Positions 25,621-34,960 are shown, counted from the first letter of the stretch. The stretch: 64,000 nt of DNA from Paenibacillus caui (GCF_019904135.1 NZ_JAIOGQ010000023.1:1-64000), one strand, 5' to 3'. Program-made: numbers and translations. Notes: generated by a model from the letters alone, not told the origin.

Positions 25621-26268
25621 TTATTCGTCCACATTTTTTCGATCCACTAATCGGAGCAAATGCAAGTGAATATTGTCAAGCCCGAGCGTACGCTCGGTCA
25701 TTTCTTCGACGGCGCTTACGTATTTCCGAAAAGCCTCGGTATCGTCGAGAACCTGAGGCAAGCGGTCTTTTATATACGAGAATACGACCAACAACAGTTC
25801 GACAGTTTGTTCCGGAGAAGCAACTCGCATCGATCCTTCGTCAATTCCCTGGTTGACGATGGCTAAAATATGAGGTTTGTAATTTTTCCAAAAAGTGCCT
25901 TTCCGGGATAGTTGCTGCGAGTGCGATAATTTCTGCTCCGAGAAATAGGCTAACAGCTTGACTTTCGGTTTTTTGAATTCAACGTGTTTTTGAAAAAAGA
26001 GTTCCAGCTTGGTGATCGCGTTCAATCCTTGATTGGCGACTATAGGTTCGACTTCCCGGATCACCTGATCCATCATCAGATCGATCAGACCGAGCAATAC
26101 ATCCTCCTTGGACTGGAAATGGTGGTAAAATCCGCCTTTAGACAAGCCGACCTTACGCAAAATGTCCTCTACGGTAGTCTTCTCGTAACCGTTGCTTAAA
26201 AACAGTTGTTCCGCTGCCTGCAAGATTTCCTGTTTCCGCTGTTGCGGATCTTTTACTGTTCTGGGCAT
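25621..26268 (-). CDS. TetR-family repressor
   Basis: A regulator of 215 residues with an N-terminal helix-turn-helix (residues 12-58: ILQAAEQLFLSNGYEKTTV ... VGLSKGGFYHHFQSKEDVL). The C-terminal ligand domain is not recognised. It is first gene of a unit with the downstream SDR. A perfect 20-bp palindrome 19 bp upstream of its start is the obvious operator, so it likely represses itself and the SDR until a small molecule binds. Confidence 0.88.
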   Translation of the reverse strand: MPRTVKDPQQRKQEILQAAEQLFLSNGYEKTTVEDILRKVGLSKGGFYHHFQSKEDVLLGLIDLMMDQVIREVEPIVANQGLNAITKLELFFQKHVEFKKPKVKLLAYFSEQKLSHSQQLSRKGTFWKNYKPHILAIVNQGIDEGSMRVASPEQTVELLLVVFSYIKDRLPQVLDDTEAFRKYVSAVEEMTERTLGLDNIHLHLLRLVDRKNVDE

Positions 26269-26287
26269 TGCATCCCCTCCATGATTT

Positions 26288-26307
26288 ACAGACCGACGTC
26301 GGTCTGT
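26288..26307. promoter_or_regulatory. Perfect 20-bp palindrome, TetR operator candidate
   Basis: ACAGACCGACGTCGGTCTGT is identical on both strands and lies just upstream of the TetR/SDR unit. Its length and symmetry are typical for a TetR dimer operator. Confidence 0.8.
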
Positions 26308-26443
26308 ATTAATTGTAAATCAGGTATCCACTTTTTGTCAAACCTTTGCCATGGCTCTGTATTTATGGTAGTTAAAACTGTTGGGCTATTCAAAAGCTGG
26401 ATAAACCGCTTTTGGATAGCCCCATTTTTCATTTTCCGTAAAT

Positions 26444-27022
26444 TCAATCTGAATTGATTCCTGTAAATGAATATGTAACTAAATTTTTAACATAAACATC
26501 ATCCAAACCTTCACCTATTACTAGCAATCTATAGAAAATCGGCCCGTAAATGAGGTCAATGCATAATTCGATGTCGAGATTTTCCTTCAATTCCCCGCGC
26601 TGAACTCCCCGTTCTATAAGATGCTTAGCCTCAAGCCGGCGAGGATGGAAGTATCTGGTCCGGTATGCATCTGCCAGTCCTAAATCAAATTGCCCTTCAC
26701 CAATCAGTTCCTTAATGATTTTACCCTCCCGACTAGTCAAAAACCGAGCTAAATTAGTGGCATGAATGAGTATATCATTTAATACTGAGCCCGTGTCGGG
26801 GACAGGCAGTCTAGTTGCAGCAGCAGACAGGAAGCCGTCCATAACAACAGCAGCCTTATTGGGCCACCATTTATAAATGGTGGCTTTACTAACCCCAGCA
26901 CGTTCAGCAATTTTCTCTACAGTGACCGCTCCAAAGCCAATTTCCAACAACAAATCATATGAAGCGGAAAGGATAGACTTTTGCGTTTCAACATTACGTG
27001 GGCGCCCTCTTTTGGCATTCAC
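26444..27022 (-). CDS. TetR-family repressor
   Basis: A regulator of 192 residues. The helix-turn-helix covers residues 12-58 (ILSASYDLLLEIGFGAVTV ... RAGVSKATIYKWWPNKAAV). The rest is a helical ligand domain of the kind found with efflux genes. It is divergent from an MFS transporter, with 216 bp between them holding three copies of a TACGTTCA-type motif. It likely represses itself and the transporter. Confidence 0.87.
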   Translation of the reverse strand: MNAKRGRPRNVETQKSILSASYDLLLEIGFGAVTVEKIAERAGVSKATIYKWWPNKAAVVMDGFLSAAATRLPVPDTGSVLNDILIHATNLARFLTSREGKIIKELIGEGQFDLGLADAYRTRYFHPRRLEAKHLIERGVQRGELKENLDIELCIDLIYGPIFYRLLVIGEGLDDVYVKNLVTYSFTGINSD

Positions 27023-27049
27023 ACGAATCCTCCCCTTTACAATAAAAAC

Positions 27050-27166
27050 TATACGTTCATTATACTAAGCATTCAACAATAAAGTAAAAATAAAATTAGC
27101 TATTTACAAAACCGTACGTTCAGTATATTATTTGATTATGAATTACTAAACTAAACGTTCATTATT
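27050..27166. promoter_or_regulatory. Three operator-like motifs between TetR and MFS genes
   Basis: Similar 16-base motifs occur three times in one orientation: TATACGTTCATTATAC (27050-27065), GTACGTTCAGTATAT (from about 27114) and CTAAACGTTCATTATT (27151-27166). The first is an imperfect dyad (TATA-N7-TATA). They flank the presumed divergent promoters. Confidence 0.6.
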
Positions 27167-27238
27167 TTATTTGTGATGGCAGTACTGAATATTGTTAGCC
27201 TGCCGCACACTCAGATAATGAAAATGAGGAGGATTACA

Positions 27239-28477
27239 ATGCAAACGAAACAAGACACCCAGGGTAAACGAATTCCAAGTTGGATTATGTTTCTGTTAGC
27301 GTCCGCATGCGGTCTTATCGTTGCCAATCTTTACTATGCTCAAACTCTGGTAGGACCTATCAGTGTAGCTACGGGGCTTTCTTCGGCAGCGGCAGGATTA
27401 ATTGTCACTTTAACGCAAATCGGTTATGTTGCAGGGCTGCTGTTAATCGTACCGCTAAGTGACATTATTGAAAATCGGCGCCTCGCGGTAGTATCGCTAA
27501 TTGTTGTGGTATGTGCATTGCTTGCGGCAACATTCGCCTCCAATGCGCCGTTGTTCTTGATTGCGTCCCTGTTTATTGGACTGGGATCTGTGGTAGCCCA
27601 AATACTGGTTCCCTATGCTGCCTATTTAGCGTCTGAAGAGCATCGCGGCCGCGCGGTAGGAAACGTGATGAGTGGCCTCTTACTCGGAATTATGTTTGCC
27701 CGTCCAGTGGCAAGCTTTATAACCAGCATTTGGGGATGGCAAGCAGTATTTGCTTTGTCGTCGATTGTTATCGCTCTATTGACGGTTCTGTTGTCACGTA
27801 TTCTCCCTGAACGTAAGCCTTCACCTACGATAAACTATGGGAGATTAATAGTCTCTTTAGGCGCCCTTTTAAAACAAACGCCTGTATTGCGCCGCCGTGC
27901 CATTTATCAAGCTTGTTTATTTGGGGTCTTCAGCCTCTTTTGGACTGTGGTTCCTTTACGATTGGCGGATGATTTCGGAATGTCCCAGCAAGGCATCGCA
28001 TTATTTGCGTTAGCAGGTGTGGGAGGAGCAATAGCAGCGCCGATTTCTGGAAGACTGGCGGATAAGGGCTGGACCGGATTTTTGACCGGACTGGCAATGA
28101 TTATTGCCTCCTTGTCTTTTTTGCTGACCTATCTTTTTCAAGGGAATTCAACAACGGTTCTTGCACTGCTCGTTCTTTCCGCTATTACGCTGGATATGGC
28201 CGTTTCGGGAAATCTTGTGCTGGGACAGCGTGCGATTTATTCATTGGGAAGTGAAGCAAGAGGCCGTCTGAACGGACTTTTCATGTCCATATTCTTCATT
28301 GGCGGAGCAATTGGCTCATCTTTAGGCGGTTGGTCTTATGCCCGTGGCGGCTGGAGTTTTACTTCTCTAATTGGAGTTGTAATCCCGATTTTAGCTTTAC
28401 TTTACTTTCTTACTGAAAAAAGAACCTGGGCAAAGAACATTGAAACCCTTGCAGATGGTTCGGGGCAGTGTAACTAA
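27239..28477 (+). CDS. MFS efflux transporter (DHA type)
   Basis: A protein of 412 residues with about 12 membrane helices. The helix 2-3 loop motif is replaced by a looser [13 protein letters not shown], as in the AraJ/YdhP-like drug exporters. The frame is open from 27173, but GAGGAGG at 27228-27234 places the start at the ATG 27239. It is divergent from a TetR gene with a triple motif between, hence probably an inducible efflux pump. The substrate is unknown. A tRNA-Ala remnant begins just after its stop. Confidence 0.85.
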   Translation: MQTKQDTQGKRIPSWIMFLLASACGLIVANLYYAQTLVGPISVATGLSSAAAGLIVTLTQIGYVAGLLLIVPLSDIIENRRLAVVSLIVVVCALLAATFASNAPLFLIASLFIGLGSVVAQILVPYAAYLASEEHRGRAVGNVMSGLLLGIMFARPVASFITSIWGWQAVFALSSIVIALLTVLLSRILPERKPSPTINYGRLIVSLGALLKQTPVLRRRAIYQACLFGVFSLFWTVVPLRLADDFGMSQQGIALFALAGVGGAIAAPISGRLADKGWTGFLTGLAMIIASLSFLLTYLFQGNSTTVLALLVLSAITLDMAVSGNLVLGQRAIYSLGSEARGRLNGLFMSIFFIGGAIGSSLGGWSYARGGWSFTSLIGVVIPILALLYFLTEKRTWAKNIETLADGSGQCN

Positions 28478-28478
28478 C

Positions 28479-28528
28479 CAGCGCAGTAGAGCCCATCGCT
28501 GGCAACGATGAGTCAGGGGCTTCCGTCC
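28479..28528 (+). pseudogene. Degraded tRNA-Ala remnant 1
   Basis: AGTAGAGCCCATCGCTGGCA and the following ACGATGAGTCAGGGGCTTCC reproduce the D-arm end, anticodon arm and start of the T arm of the tRNA-Ala(GGC) at 24617, with the acceptor halves lost. The rest of the gap to 28757 has no gene. Confidence 0.65.
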
Positions 28529-28757
28529 GCGCCGAGGAGCGAATGCTCAGGAGCACGGCGTCTGAATCTACCGCTAAAAAGGCTTCATCGAATAAGCTTC
28601 GTCAGTCTGTGATCAGGATTCGGACATTCCCCTTGGCGTAGGCTCGGATCAGAACCCATTTCAGACGATCGTATGTTTCAACGGGAAGCGAACAGATGGA
28701 CGAGCAGGGTACTCCTTACTAAAATCATGATTCTCGTGGGTGACTCGAGCCCGCCCT

Positions 28758-29714
28758 TCAGGTATCCGCGCTGTTAGAATGGGGGGCTGAGTCTTCACTT
28801 TTTTTTAACCCGAAACGATTGGTTCCCCATACACCTGCGATAATCAACACCGAGCCGATGATATGGTACACCTTGATATCTTCGCCGAAAACCATAGCCC
28901 CGGCTGCGATAGAGACAACCGTTGACAGATTGGAGAACGCACTTATTTTAGAGGCTTCTATTTTGGATAAGGCGTAGTTTGCCGTGAGCGTTGTGACTAG
29001 CGAGGACATCACGCCAAGGTAGAGAACCGACGCGATGAACTTGCCTTTTGCTAGCGGTGAGAGCAAACGATAGAGCGTTCCGGCGGCTGCATGATCGGAT
29101 AACGACATGACCAGAAAAGAGAAGAAGCCTATTCCGAGCATCAAATAGCTGATCTCCATCGGTCTATATGTTCTCAGCAGCGATCGGGCCAAGACGCTGT
29201 ACCCCGCGAAGGCGAGGCACGATATAACCAATAGGAAAATCCCCGTCAGGTTTGATATATCGATACCTTTTCCTTTCATGAAAAAGATGAATATAACGCC
29301 AATGACCGATAGACAAATAGATAGCCGCTGCAGAACGGTAGTCGATTCCTTCAAAAATAAGGAGCCCATCAGCATCGTCAAAACTGGTACAAAAGCATAT
29401 AGAATGCCTCCTTCGGAAGAAGTTGCAAACCTTAGTCCATACGTTTGAAAAATGAAGAAGCCAAGCGGGTACATCGTCGCCAGCAGAAGTGCTTTATACA
29501 GCAGTTTGCCGTAATAGTTCAATCGAATACGGCCGAGGATCACGGGAATCGTCAGGGCCGCGAACGAAACGGCAAAACGGTAGGTTAGCGTGTCAATAGG
29601 CCCGGCGTATTCAAGCGCTATTTTGACAAACAAAAACGAAAACCCGATAATCGCCGCGTTTACCACCGCACATAAATAAGCAAGCCAAATTCCGTTCTTG
29701 TTGATATCAGGCAT
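28758..29714 (-). CDS. EamA-family (DMT) transporter
   Basis: A protein of 318 residues with ten hydrophobic helices in two EamA halves (about 15-145 and 160-305). The first half has YAGPIDTLTYRFAVSF and the second ends with the typical MVFGEDIKVYHIIGSVLIIA. It probably exports an amino acid or related metabolite. The frame is open further upstream, but the hydrophobic part and GAGGAGG point to the ATG at 29714, although that ribosome site abuts the start and makes the exact codon uncertain. It is divergent from a MocR regulator, its likely controller. Confidence 0.85.
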   Translation of the reverse strand: MPDINKNGIWLAYLCAVVNAAIIGFSFLFVKIALEYAGPIDTLTYRFAVSFAALTIPVILGRIRLNYYGKLLYKALLLATMYPLGFFIFQTYGLRFATSSEGGILYAFVPVLTMLMGSLFLKESTTVLQRLSICLSVIGVIFIFFMKGKGIDISNLTGIFLLVISCLAFAGYSVLARSLLRTYRPMEISYLMLGIGFFSFLVMSLSDHAAAGTLYRLLSPLAKGKFIASVLYLGVMSSLVTTLTANYALSKIEASKISAFSNLSTVVSIAAGAMVFGEDIKVYHIIGSVLIIAGVWGTNRFGLKKSEDSAPHSNSADT

Positions 29715-29819
29715 CCTCCTCAGTGCAAAATCGGGATCGTGTTCGCAAAGCGTATACCCGTCTGCTTGAATGGTACGGTGAAATACGATCTTGAACAATG
29801 CCAAATCATTGAAAGTGTA

Positions 29820-29848
29820 TTGATACAGTTGGACCGGTATCATACAAT
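29820..29848 (+). promoter_or_regulatory. Sigma-A-type promoter of the MocR gene
   Basis: TTGATA (29820-29825), a 17-base spacer and TACAAT (29843-29848), 35 bp before the MocR start. The EamA gene reads away on the other side. Confidence 0.7.
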
Positions 29849-29882
29849 TACTTGTAAGAGGCAACTTGAAGGAGGAGCGGAC

Positions 29883-31232
29883 ATGAAGAAATATTTGTCA
29901 ATCCTTTCAGATTTGGAACAAAAAATAAATGATGGACGTTACCGCTCGGGTCAAAAGCTTCCTTCCGTCCGCGATGCCTCGAAGTCGTACGGCTGCAGTA
30001 CCGGCACGATCGTGCGGGCTTACGCGGAATTGGAGAAGCGCCATGCGATCTATTCGATTGCCCAAAGCGGTTATTACGTAGTCGAGAAGCCCGATGTGCG
30101 GTTTGACAACAAGGAAAGCCAAGTGATTGATTTTTCGTCGCCATCGCCAGATTCAAGTGTGTTTCCTTATTTGGATTTCCAGCATTGCCTGAACAAGGCG
30201 ATTGATACATACAAGTACCAATTGTTTACATACGGTGATTCCAAAGGGCTGGATAAGCTTCGCGATACGCTTGTTTCCCATCTGGCCGGAAGTCAAGTGT
30301 TTGCCAAAGCGGAGCGAATCGTGGTGACCTCGGGGGTACAGCAAGCGTTGGAAATTTTGGCGAAAATGCCGTTCCCGAACGGGAAGCCGGTTATTTTGGT
30401 CGAACAGCCAAGCTACGATATTTATTTGCGGTTTCTTGAGGCAGAGGGCTTGCCGGTTTGCGGAATTGCCCGAACGGCGAAAGGTATTGATTTGCGACAG
30501 TTGGAGGAGAAGTTCAAAACCGGCGGGATCAAATATTTTTACACGATGTCGAGATTTCACAATCCGCTTGGCACATCGCTTAGCGCCGAGGAGAGGAAAG
30601 TGATCGCGGGTTTGGCCAGCAAATACGATGTATACGTAGTAGAAGACGATTATATGGCCGACCTGGGCGAAGAGCGGGGGTTTGACCCCATCTACGCCTA
30701 TAACAGAACGTCGCACGTCATTTATTTGAAAAGCTTCTCTAAAATCATCTTTCCGGGCTTGCGCCTTGGCGCAGCCGTTCTTCCGGAACGGCTGCTGGAG
30801 ACGTTTCGCGGGTATAAAAGATACACCGATACCTCGCTTTTGTCCCAGGCGGCTCTCGAGGTTTATATCAAAAATGGCATGTATGAGCGTCATAAGCGCA
30901 AAATGTGCAATCAATACGCGGAGCGAATCCGCGCTTTGAATGAGGCCTTGCAAAAGTACAATGATGCAGATCTGATCGAAGCATCGTGCGTCAACTCGGG
31001 GATTTTCATGCAATTGAAGCTGCCGCAGACGGTCAACTTAGAGCGACTGTCGAAACGGCTTCTAGCTACGAACGTCATCGTTGTGCCTGGCAAACGATTT
31101 TATTTATCTGATTACATGGCAAAGGAGAAGTTTTTGAGGATCAGCGTTTCACGTGCGCTGCCGGACCGAATCGAGGAGGGGGTAAAGGCGATCGTCGAGG
31201 AAGTGAGACGTGAAATCAAGGAGCCGTTCTGA
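29883..31232 (+). CDS. MocR-type regulator (GntR helix-turn-helix plus aminotransferase domain)
   Basis: A protein of 449 residues: a GntR winged helix (residues 1-75, RSGQKLPSVRDASKSYGCST) joined to a type I aminotransferase fold (100-445). The pyridoxal-phosphate lysine is in YLKSFSKIIFPGLRLGA, with VEDDYMADL earlier. MocR proteins bind DNA and use PLP or its adducts as effector (for example PdxR, GabR). The start is the ATG at 29883 after GGAGGAGCG. It is divergent from an EamA exporter, the expected target. Confidence 0.9.
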   Translation: MKKYLSILSDLEQKINDGRYRSGQKLPSVRDASKSYGCSTGTIVRAYAELEKRHAIYSIAQSGYYVVEKPDVRFDNKESQVIDFSSPSPDSSVFPYLDFQHCLNKAIDTYKYQLFTYGDSKGLDKLRDTLVSHLAGSQVFAKAERIVVTSGVQQALEILAKMPFPNGKPVILVEQPSYDIYLRFLEAEGLPVCGIARTAKGIDLRQLEEKFKTGGIKYFYTMSRFHNPLGTSLSAEERKVIAGLASKYDVYVVEDDYMADLGEERGFDPIYAYNRTSHVIYLKSFSKIIFPGLRLGAAVLPERLLETFRGYKRYTDTSLLSQAALEVYIKNGMYERHKRKMCNQYAERIRALNEALQKYNDADLIEASCVNSGIFMQLKLPQTVNLERLSKRLLATNVIVVPGKRFYLSDYMAKEKFLRISVSRALPDRIEEGVKAIVEEVRREIKEPF

Positions 31233-31500
31233 GACACGTTATAGGCAGTCACCATGATCCATTCATGCGGTATCGATATTTAAGGCACACCGCTTACGCA
31301 AAGAAGATCGATATAGGGATGAGTTTTGGAAGTCGATCCGGAACAGCTGGCATTCACGGTCAAAATTGGTTCCGATCAGCGCTGCGCAAGTATCAATTAA
31401 CGAATCGGCGACGGACGGCAATTTTTTGCACAATAAGTATTGACGAAATTTATTAACATCTGTATAATATATCTTTGGAATCGGAAATAATTATTTTGTA

Positions 31501-31572
31501 GGTTATAGCTCAGCTAGGAGAGCAAATCGGTGGCAGTAATGCGATCAGTTGCAGATCCTGTGGCTTTTGCCT
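31501..31572 (+). pseudogene. Degraded tRNA-Ala-like pseudogene 2
   Basis: It reads GGTTATAGCTCAGCTAGGAG and continues with ATCGGTGGCAG, GATCCTG and GGCTTTT. It is alignable to tRNA-Ala(GGC) along its whole length, but the anticodon stem and T stem no longer pair. It sits 18 bp before the intact tRNA-Lys. Otherwise the 31233-31589 gap holds nothing recognised. Confidence 0.7.
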
Positions 31573-31589
31573 AGGCAATTTAATAATGC

Positions 31590-31662
31590 GGATCGTTAGC
31601 TCAGTTGGTAGAGCACGTGACTCTTAATCATGTGGTCCAGGGTTCGAGCCCCTGACGATCCA
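31590..31662 (+). tRNA. tRNA-Lys (anticodon CTT)
   Basis: The acceptor arms GGATCGT/ACGATCC, D arm GCTCAGTTGGTAGAGC, anticodon loop CTCTTAA (anticodon CTT) closed by CGTGA/TCATG, and T loop GTTCGAGCC form a complete 73-base cloverleaf. CCA is not encoded. A terminator follows. Confidence 0.93.
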
Positions 31663-31668
31663 TACTGG

Positions 31669-31693
31669 AAAAACGGCAGAAATGCCGTTTTTT
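31669..31693 (+). terminator. Terminator of tRNA-Lys
   Basis: AAAACGGCA, loop GAAA, TGCCGTTTT, then T-tract to 31693. Confidence 0.85.
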
Positions 31694-31740
31694 TGTTATG
31701 TTCAGCATATGATTGATATGAGACCTCTAAAAAGCCACGA

Positions 31741-31765
31741 GCCGCGTCCAATGACGCGGCTTTTT
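31741..31765 (+). terminator. Second terminator hairpin
   Basis: GCCGCGTC (31741-31748), loop CAAT, GACGCGGC (31753-31760), TTTTT. No gene lies between it and the previous terminator, so it may be a leftover from a lost gene. Confidence 0.75.
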
Positions 31766-31840
31766 CTATATTGGTGAGCCAGCATACTGACGATCCTTAT
31801 CCTGAAAAGGTTTTGAAGCGGAATTGAAATCAAATCATAA

Positions 31841-31871
31841 AATGAATATAATCATTTATGAACGTGTTCAT
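31841..31871. promoter_or_regulatory. Two dyads upstream of a TetR gene
   Basis: AATGA-N6-TCATT (31841-31856) and the 14-bp ATGAACGTGTTCAT (31858-31871, arms ATGAAC/GTTCAT) lie side by side 29 bp before the TetR start; probable autoregulatory operator. Confidence 0.55.
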
Positions 31872-31900
31872 TTTTTGGGGAGTATAAACGATATGGAGTG

Positions 31901-32557
31901 ATGTTGTTGACTGGCCGCAGAGAACGCAAAAAACAAGTGATTCGGGAGCGTATATTAGAAGAAGCGCGGAGGTTATTTTTTAGCAGGAGCTTTTCGATGG
32001 TATCCATTAGCGACGTTGCGGATGCCGCTGATATTGGGGTAGGAACGATATACAACTATTTTTCATCTAAGACCGCTCTTTTGCTGACGCTGCTTAGGGA
32101 AGATATACAGCAAACAAAGCAAGGGAATGAAGCTGTGCATCAGTACGAAAAGATGACGCCGGAAGAGGTCGCCATGCAAATTGCTGAAGACGTGTTGATC
32201 TTGTTTGACCGATACGGGAGACCTTTCTGGAAGGAAGTGTTTGGCGGAGCGCTGAGTCCGGAGGGGCCTGAGCTTCACATTATGGAAAGCTTCATCAACT
32301 ATAACCCTGCTATATATGCGGTCTTGGTAGAGCTTTTGGAGAAAAGAGGGGAGAAGCCGGAGGACGCGAAGCTGCTGGCTGAGTCCGTATATTGCATTAT
32401 TATTGTCCACTCCGTGACCCACTTGTTCCAGGAAGGATCCGATAGCTCCGATGTATTGGCGGTTCTTCAGCGTCATTTGAGCTTTATTCTTCGCCGGGTC
32501 CAGACATCCAAGACATCCAACACTGGGCTGGATGCTAAAAAGGAGCTGCATCCATGA
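31901..32557 (+). CDS. TetR-family regulator
   Basis: A regulator of about 218 residues with a helix-turn-helix at 15-60 (ILEEARRLFFSRSFSMVSI ... ADIGVGTIYNYFSSKTALLL). GTG 31898, ATG 31901 and TTG codons just after are all possible starts; ATG 31901 is taken. Its stop overlaps the start of a frameshifted peptidase gene by 4 bp (ATGA), so the two were made together. Dyads upstream suggest self-control. Confidence 0.85.
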   Translation: MLLTGRRERKKQVIRERILEEARRLFFSRSFSMVSISDVADAADIGVGTIYNYFSSKTALLLTLLREDIQQTKQGNEAVHQYEKMTPEEVAMQIAEDVLILFDRYGRPFWKEVFGGALSPEGPELHIMESFINYNPAIYAVLVELLEKRGEKPEDAKLLAESVYCIIIVHSVTHLFQEGSDSSDVLAVLQRHLSFILRRVQTSKTSNTGLDAKKELHP

Positions 32558-34001
32558 TAGATCGTCGTATTTTTCCAAACAAACAGGAAGTATGGGAATG
32601 GCAGCAGGTGGTAGGCAGCTATGGGCCTAGACTTACGGGAAATTTGGCACATGAGAACCTTATCAACTATTTTCAGACGGAACTTGCGAAAATGGGTCTG
32701 GAGGTACATAGAGATCATCATCTATTCAAGAAGTGGGAAGCCAAAAGCTGGGGACTTTCCGTGCTCCAAGAGGACGGAAGCTTCGAACAAATTCCGGTTG
32801 CCTTTTATTATCCCTATTCTGGAGAAACACCGACAGACGGTATTACGGGCGAAATGTCTATCTGCGGAAAGGGTCCCGCCATTTAAAGAAAGCTGCCGGC
32901 AAGATTGCGATCGTTGATGTAGCCGTACCCAAGGTTCCTTCCAGACTATTTTTCAAAAAAAGATCCAATTATCCTGAAACGGCCGCGTTGCCTTTAACCT
33001 TTTACCACCCTTTATTTGGTTCTGTGCTGGGGGGACCGAATCTTAAAGCAGCAGAGGAAGCAGGAGTGCTTGGGGTTATCTGTATATGGAACCATATTTC
33101 CGCAGACAACGCCAAAGGACAATACTTGCCGTTTACAACGGATCATAGGCAATGTCCGGCATTGTGGGTTGGACAAGAGGATGGGGAAGCTTTAAAGCAA
33201 GCAGCGATGAGAAAAGCGAAAGCCAGGCTAATCTTGCAAGCGGACGTTGATCATACAGCGGGGAGCGATACGATATACGCTATGCTGCCGGGCAGGAATG
33301 ATGCGGAGACGATCATTGTAAATACCCATACGGATGGACCCAACGCTTGTGAGGAAAATGGGGGAGTTGCTCTGCTCGCCATGGCAAAATATTTTTCGCA
33401 AATCCGTGAGGAACAGCGCAATCGAAGCATCGTTTTTGTGTTTGTAACCGGTCATTTTCAGATTCCCCAATTTGGAATTAAAGGACAGGCAACAACCCGA
33501 TGGCTTAAGGACCATCCCGAGCTGTGGAACGGAGAAGGAACGAACAAGCAGGCAGTTGCAGGAATTACGATTGAGCATTTGGGGTGTACGGAATGGAAAG
33601 ATGATCAGAAGCATGCTCATTATCAGTTTACTGGGGAGATTGATAATGAATTGGTATTTACCGCAAATCGGGCCATGGACAGCATCTATTTGAACTGCAT
33701 TCAGGGACGAACGAAAGTGAGAACCATCACTTTGAAGCCGAAAGGTAAATTTTATTTTGGAGAAGGCCAGCCGCTATACGAAGCGAACATCCCCACGATA
33801 TCGCTTGTGCCAGGTCCCGATTACCTGTGTGCAGTTGGAGATAACGGGCATATTGACAAAATCGATCCCGACCTTATGTATGAGCAGATTGAAACCTTTA
33901 CAAAGGTAGTATCCGTTATTGATCATATGAAATCTGAGGAACTGGGAAAACCCGAGCCTGCCAGCTTCAGCTTCTTGGGATGGCTTGGTAAAGGGGAGTA
34001 A
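32554..34001 (+). pseudogene. M28-like metallopeptidase gene with a frameshift
   Basis: The first 110 codons (MIDRRIFPNKQEVWEWQQVV...) run into a TAA at 32884-32886. From about 32881 the next frame continues (LKKAAGKIAIVDVAVPK...) to 34001. One base missing near 32874-32881 (GGTCCCGCCATTT) separates the two, and the joined product would be about 482 residues. The second part has a PA-like region and the M28-type metal motif NTHTDGPNACEENGG, and later AGITIEHLGC and GDNGHIDKID. It is coupled to TetR by an ATGA overlap. It may be a true pseudogene or a base-call error. Confidence 0.75.
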
Positions 34002-34044
34002 TTCGCCGAAGCTTAAGCGTTTGTCACGCTTCTCTATTGTATTT

Positions 34045-34069
34045 AAAACCACTTCATGAAGTGGTTTTT
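34045..34069 (+). terminator. Terminator after the M28-like gene
   Basis: AAAACCACTT (34045-34054), CATG, AAGTGGTTTT, then T and TTTG. The hairpin is strong. Confidence 0.8.
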
Positions 34070-34079
34070 GTTTGGACTG

Positions 34080-34178
34080 AAAAACTCTATTACCAGTAAA
34101 TACATGACATGGGGGTATCCGGACTTTAAGTTTGTAACCTTTACGAATGGAAAAGTCACGGAAATCTATGTAAATTAA
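34080..34178 (+). pseudogene. Possible C-terminal remnant of an unknown gene
   Basis: An open stretch ending in YMTWGYPDFKFVTFTNGKVT and then EIYVN plus stop has protein-like composition and resembles the end of a beta-rich secreted domain, but has no start or ribosome site. The remainder of 34002-34450 holds only the terminator and the promoter area of the next gene. Confidence 0.3.
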
Positions 34179-34450
34179 CAAAAGGAAATCCGCTGCAGCT
34201 ACGAAATAACTATAGCCTGAGACAGATGAAGCCAAGGAGCAGTCGCCCTTGGCTTTTTCAAAGTGCAAACCAAGCCATTTCAGCGTCTATAAGCATAAGG
34301 GCTAACTCTTTATTGGCGGGATCTCTTTTTTGGGGGAGGAATTTTGAAGATCTGTTTGTATAAATTAGCCCTTATTTATGCAAATTAATCCTATGCATGA
34401 AAGGATCATGAGATCGTACATGATGAGAATGTAAGGAGGCAGTATTCCGA

Positions 34451-34690
34451 GTGAATGCATTTGATGATAACGGTCGGGGACGGAATAAAGAGGAGGGATC
34501 TCTTACCGGGGAGATGGAAGTGGACTCTGATGTTTATGAGGATCAGAACAGAGAGAAGCAACTGGACGATTCGTTTGAGGATTGGTATCGCAATATTGGG
34601 CATTGGGTAGAGCAAAAGGAGGATATGACCCAAGTGCCGAAGGATAATGTGTTCGAGGCAGCCACTGAGTTAGACGCCGAACAAGAATAA
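34451..34690 (+). CDS. Small acidic protein of unknown function
   Basis: A protein of 79 residues, strongly acidic, polar, without hydrophobic segments. It contains DWYRNIGHWVEQKEDMTQVP and ends in ELDAEQE. GTG start at 34451, ten bases after AAGGAGG. A second small gene follows after 27 bp, so the two look like an operon. No family recognised. Composition recalls small spore or stress proteins of Bacillales, but that is only an impression. Confidence 0.6.
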   Translation: MNAFDDNGRGRNKEEGSLTGEMEVDSDVYEDQNREKQLDDSFEDWYRNIGHWVEQKEDMTQVPKDNVFEAATELDAEQE

Positions 34691-34717
34691 ATTCGAAGTT
34701 GGGAAGGTGAGAATATA

Positions 34718-34876
34718 ATGGCAGAATCGAAAGCCAAAGGGAATAAAGATCAACTACAGGATGTCCATAGAAAATTTAGTGAAGTGACCGAGTTCAACCA
34801 TAAACGGAACCAAGTAGCACAAGCGCAAAAACAAATGGCATCCCAAGAGACGACGGGAGTATTGGATCAGGAATAA
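34718..34876 (+). CDS. Small polar protein of unknown function
   Basis: A protein of 52 residues, glutamine- and lysine-rich, predicted helical (MAESKAKGNKDQLQDVHRKF ... QAQKQMASQET). The ribosome site GGGAAGGTGAG precedes the ATG at 34718. It follows the acidic 79-residue protein by 27 bp. The opposite charge pattern of the pair (acidic, then basic/polar) may be meaningful. No family recognised. Confidence 0.55.
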   Translation: MAESKAKGNKDQLQDVHRKFSEVTEFNHKRNQVAQAQKQMASQETTGVLDQE

Positions 34877-34960
34877 ACTCTCCTAACTACAAACGAATAA
34901 ATTACGCAGAAAAGAAATTCGTTTAGTAAACCGTCCTTCTGATTATGCCTACAAGGAGGA

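Noticed and set aside
31265-31456. Open frame of 63 codons after the MocR gene
   Set aside because: No ribosome site and random-looking composition; the region holds a tRNA remnant instead.
32554-34001. Programmed frameshift in the M28-like gene
   Set aside because: No slippery heptamer or strong downstream structure is seen at 32874-32886, and a simple base loss explains it better.
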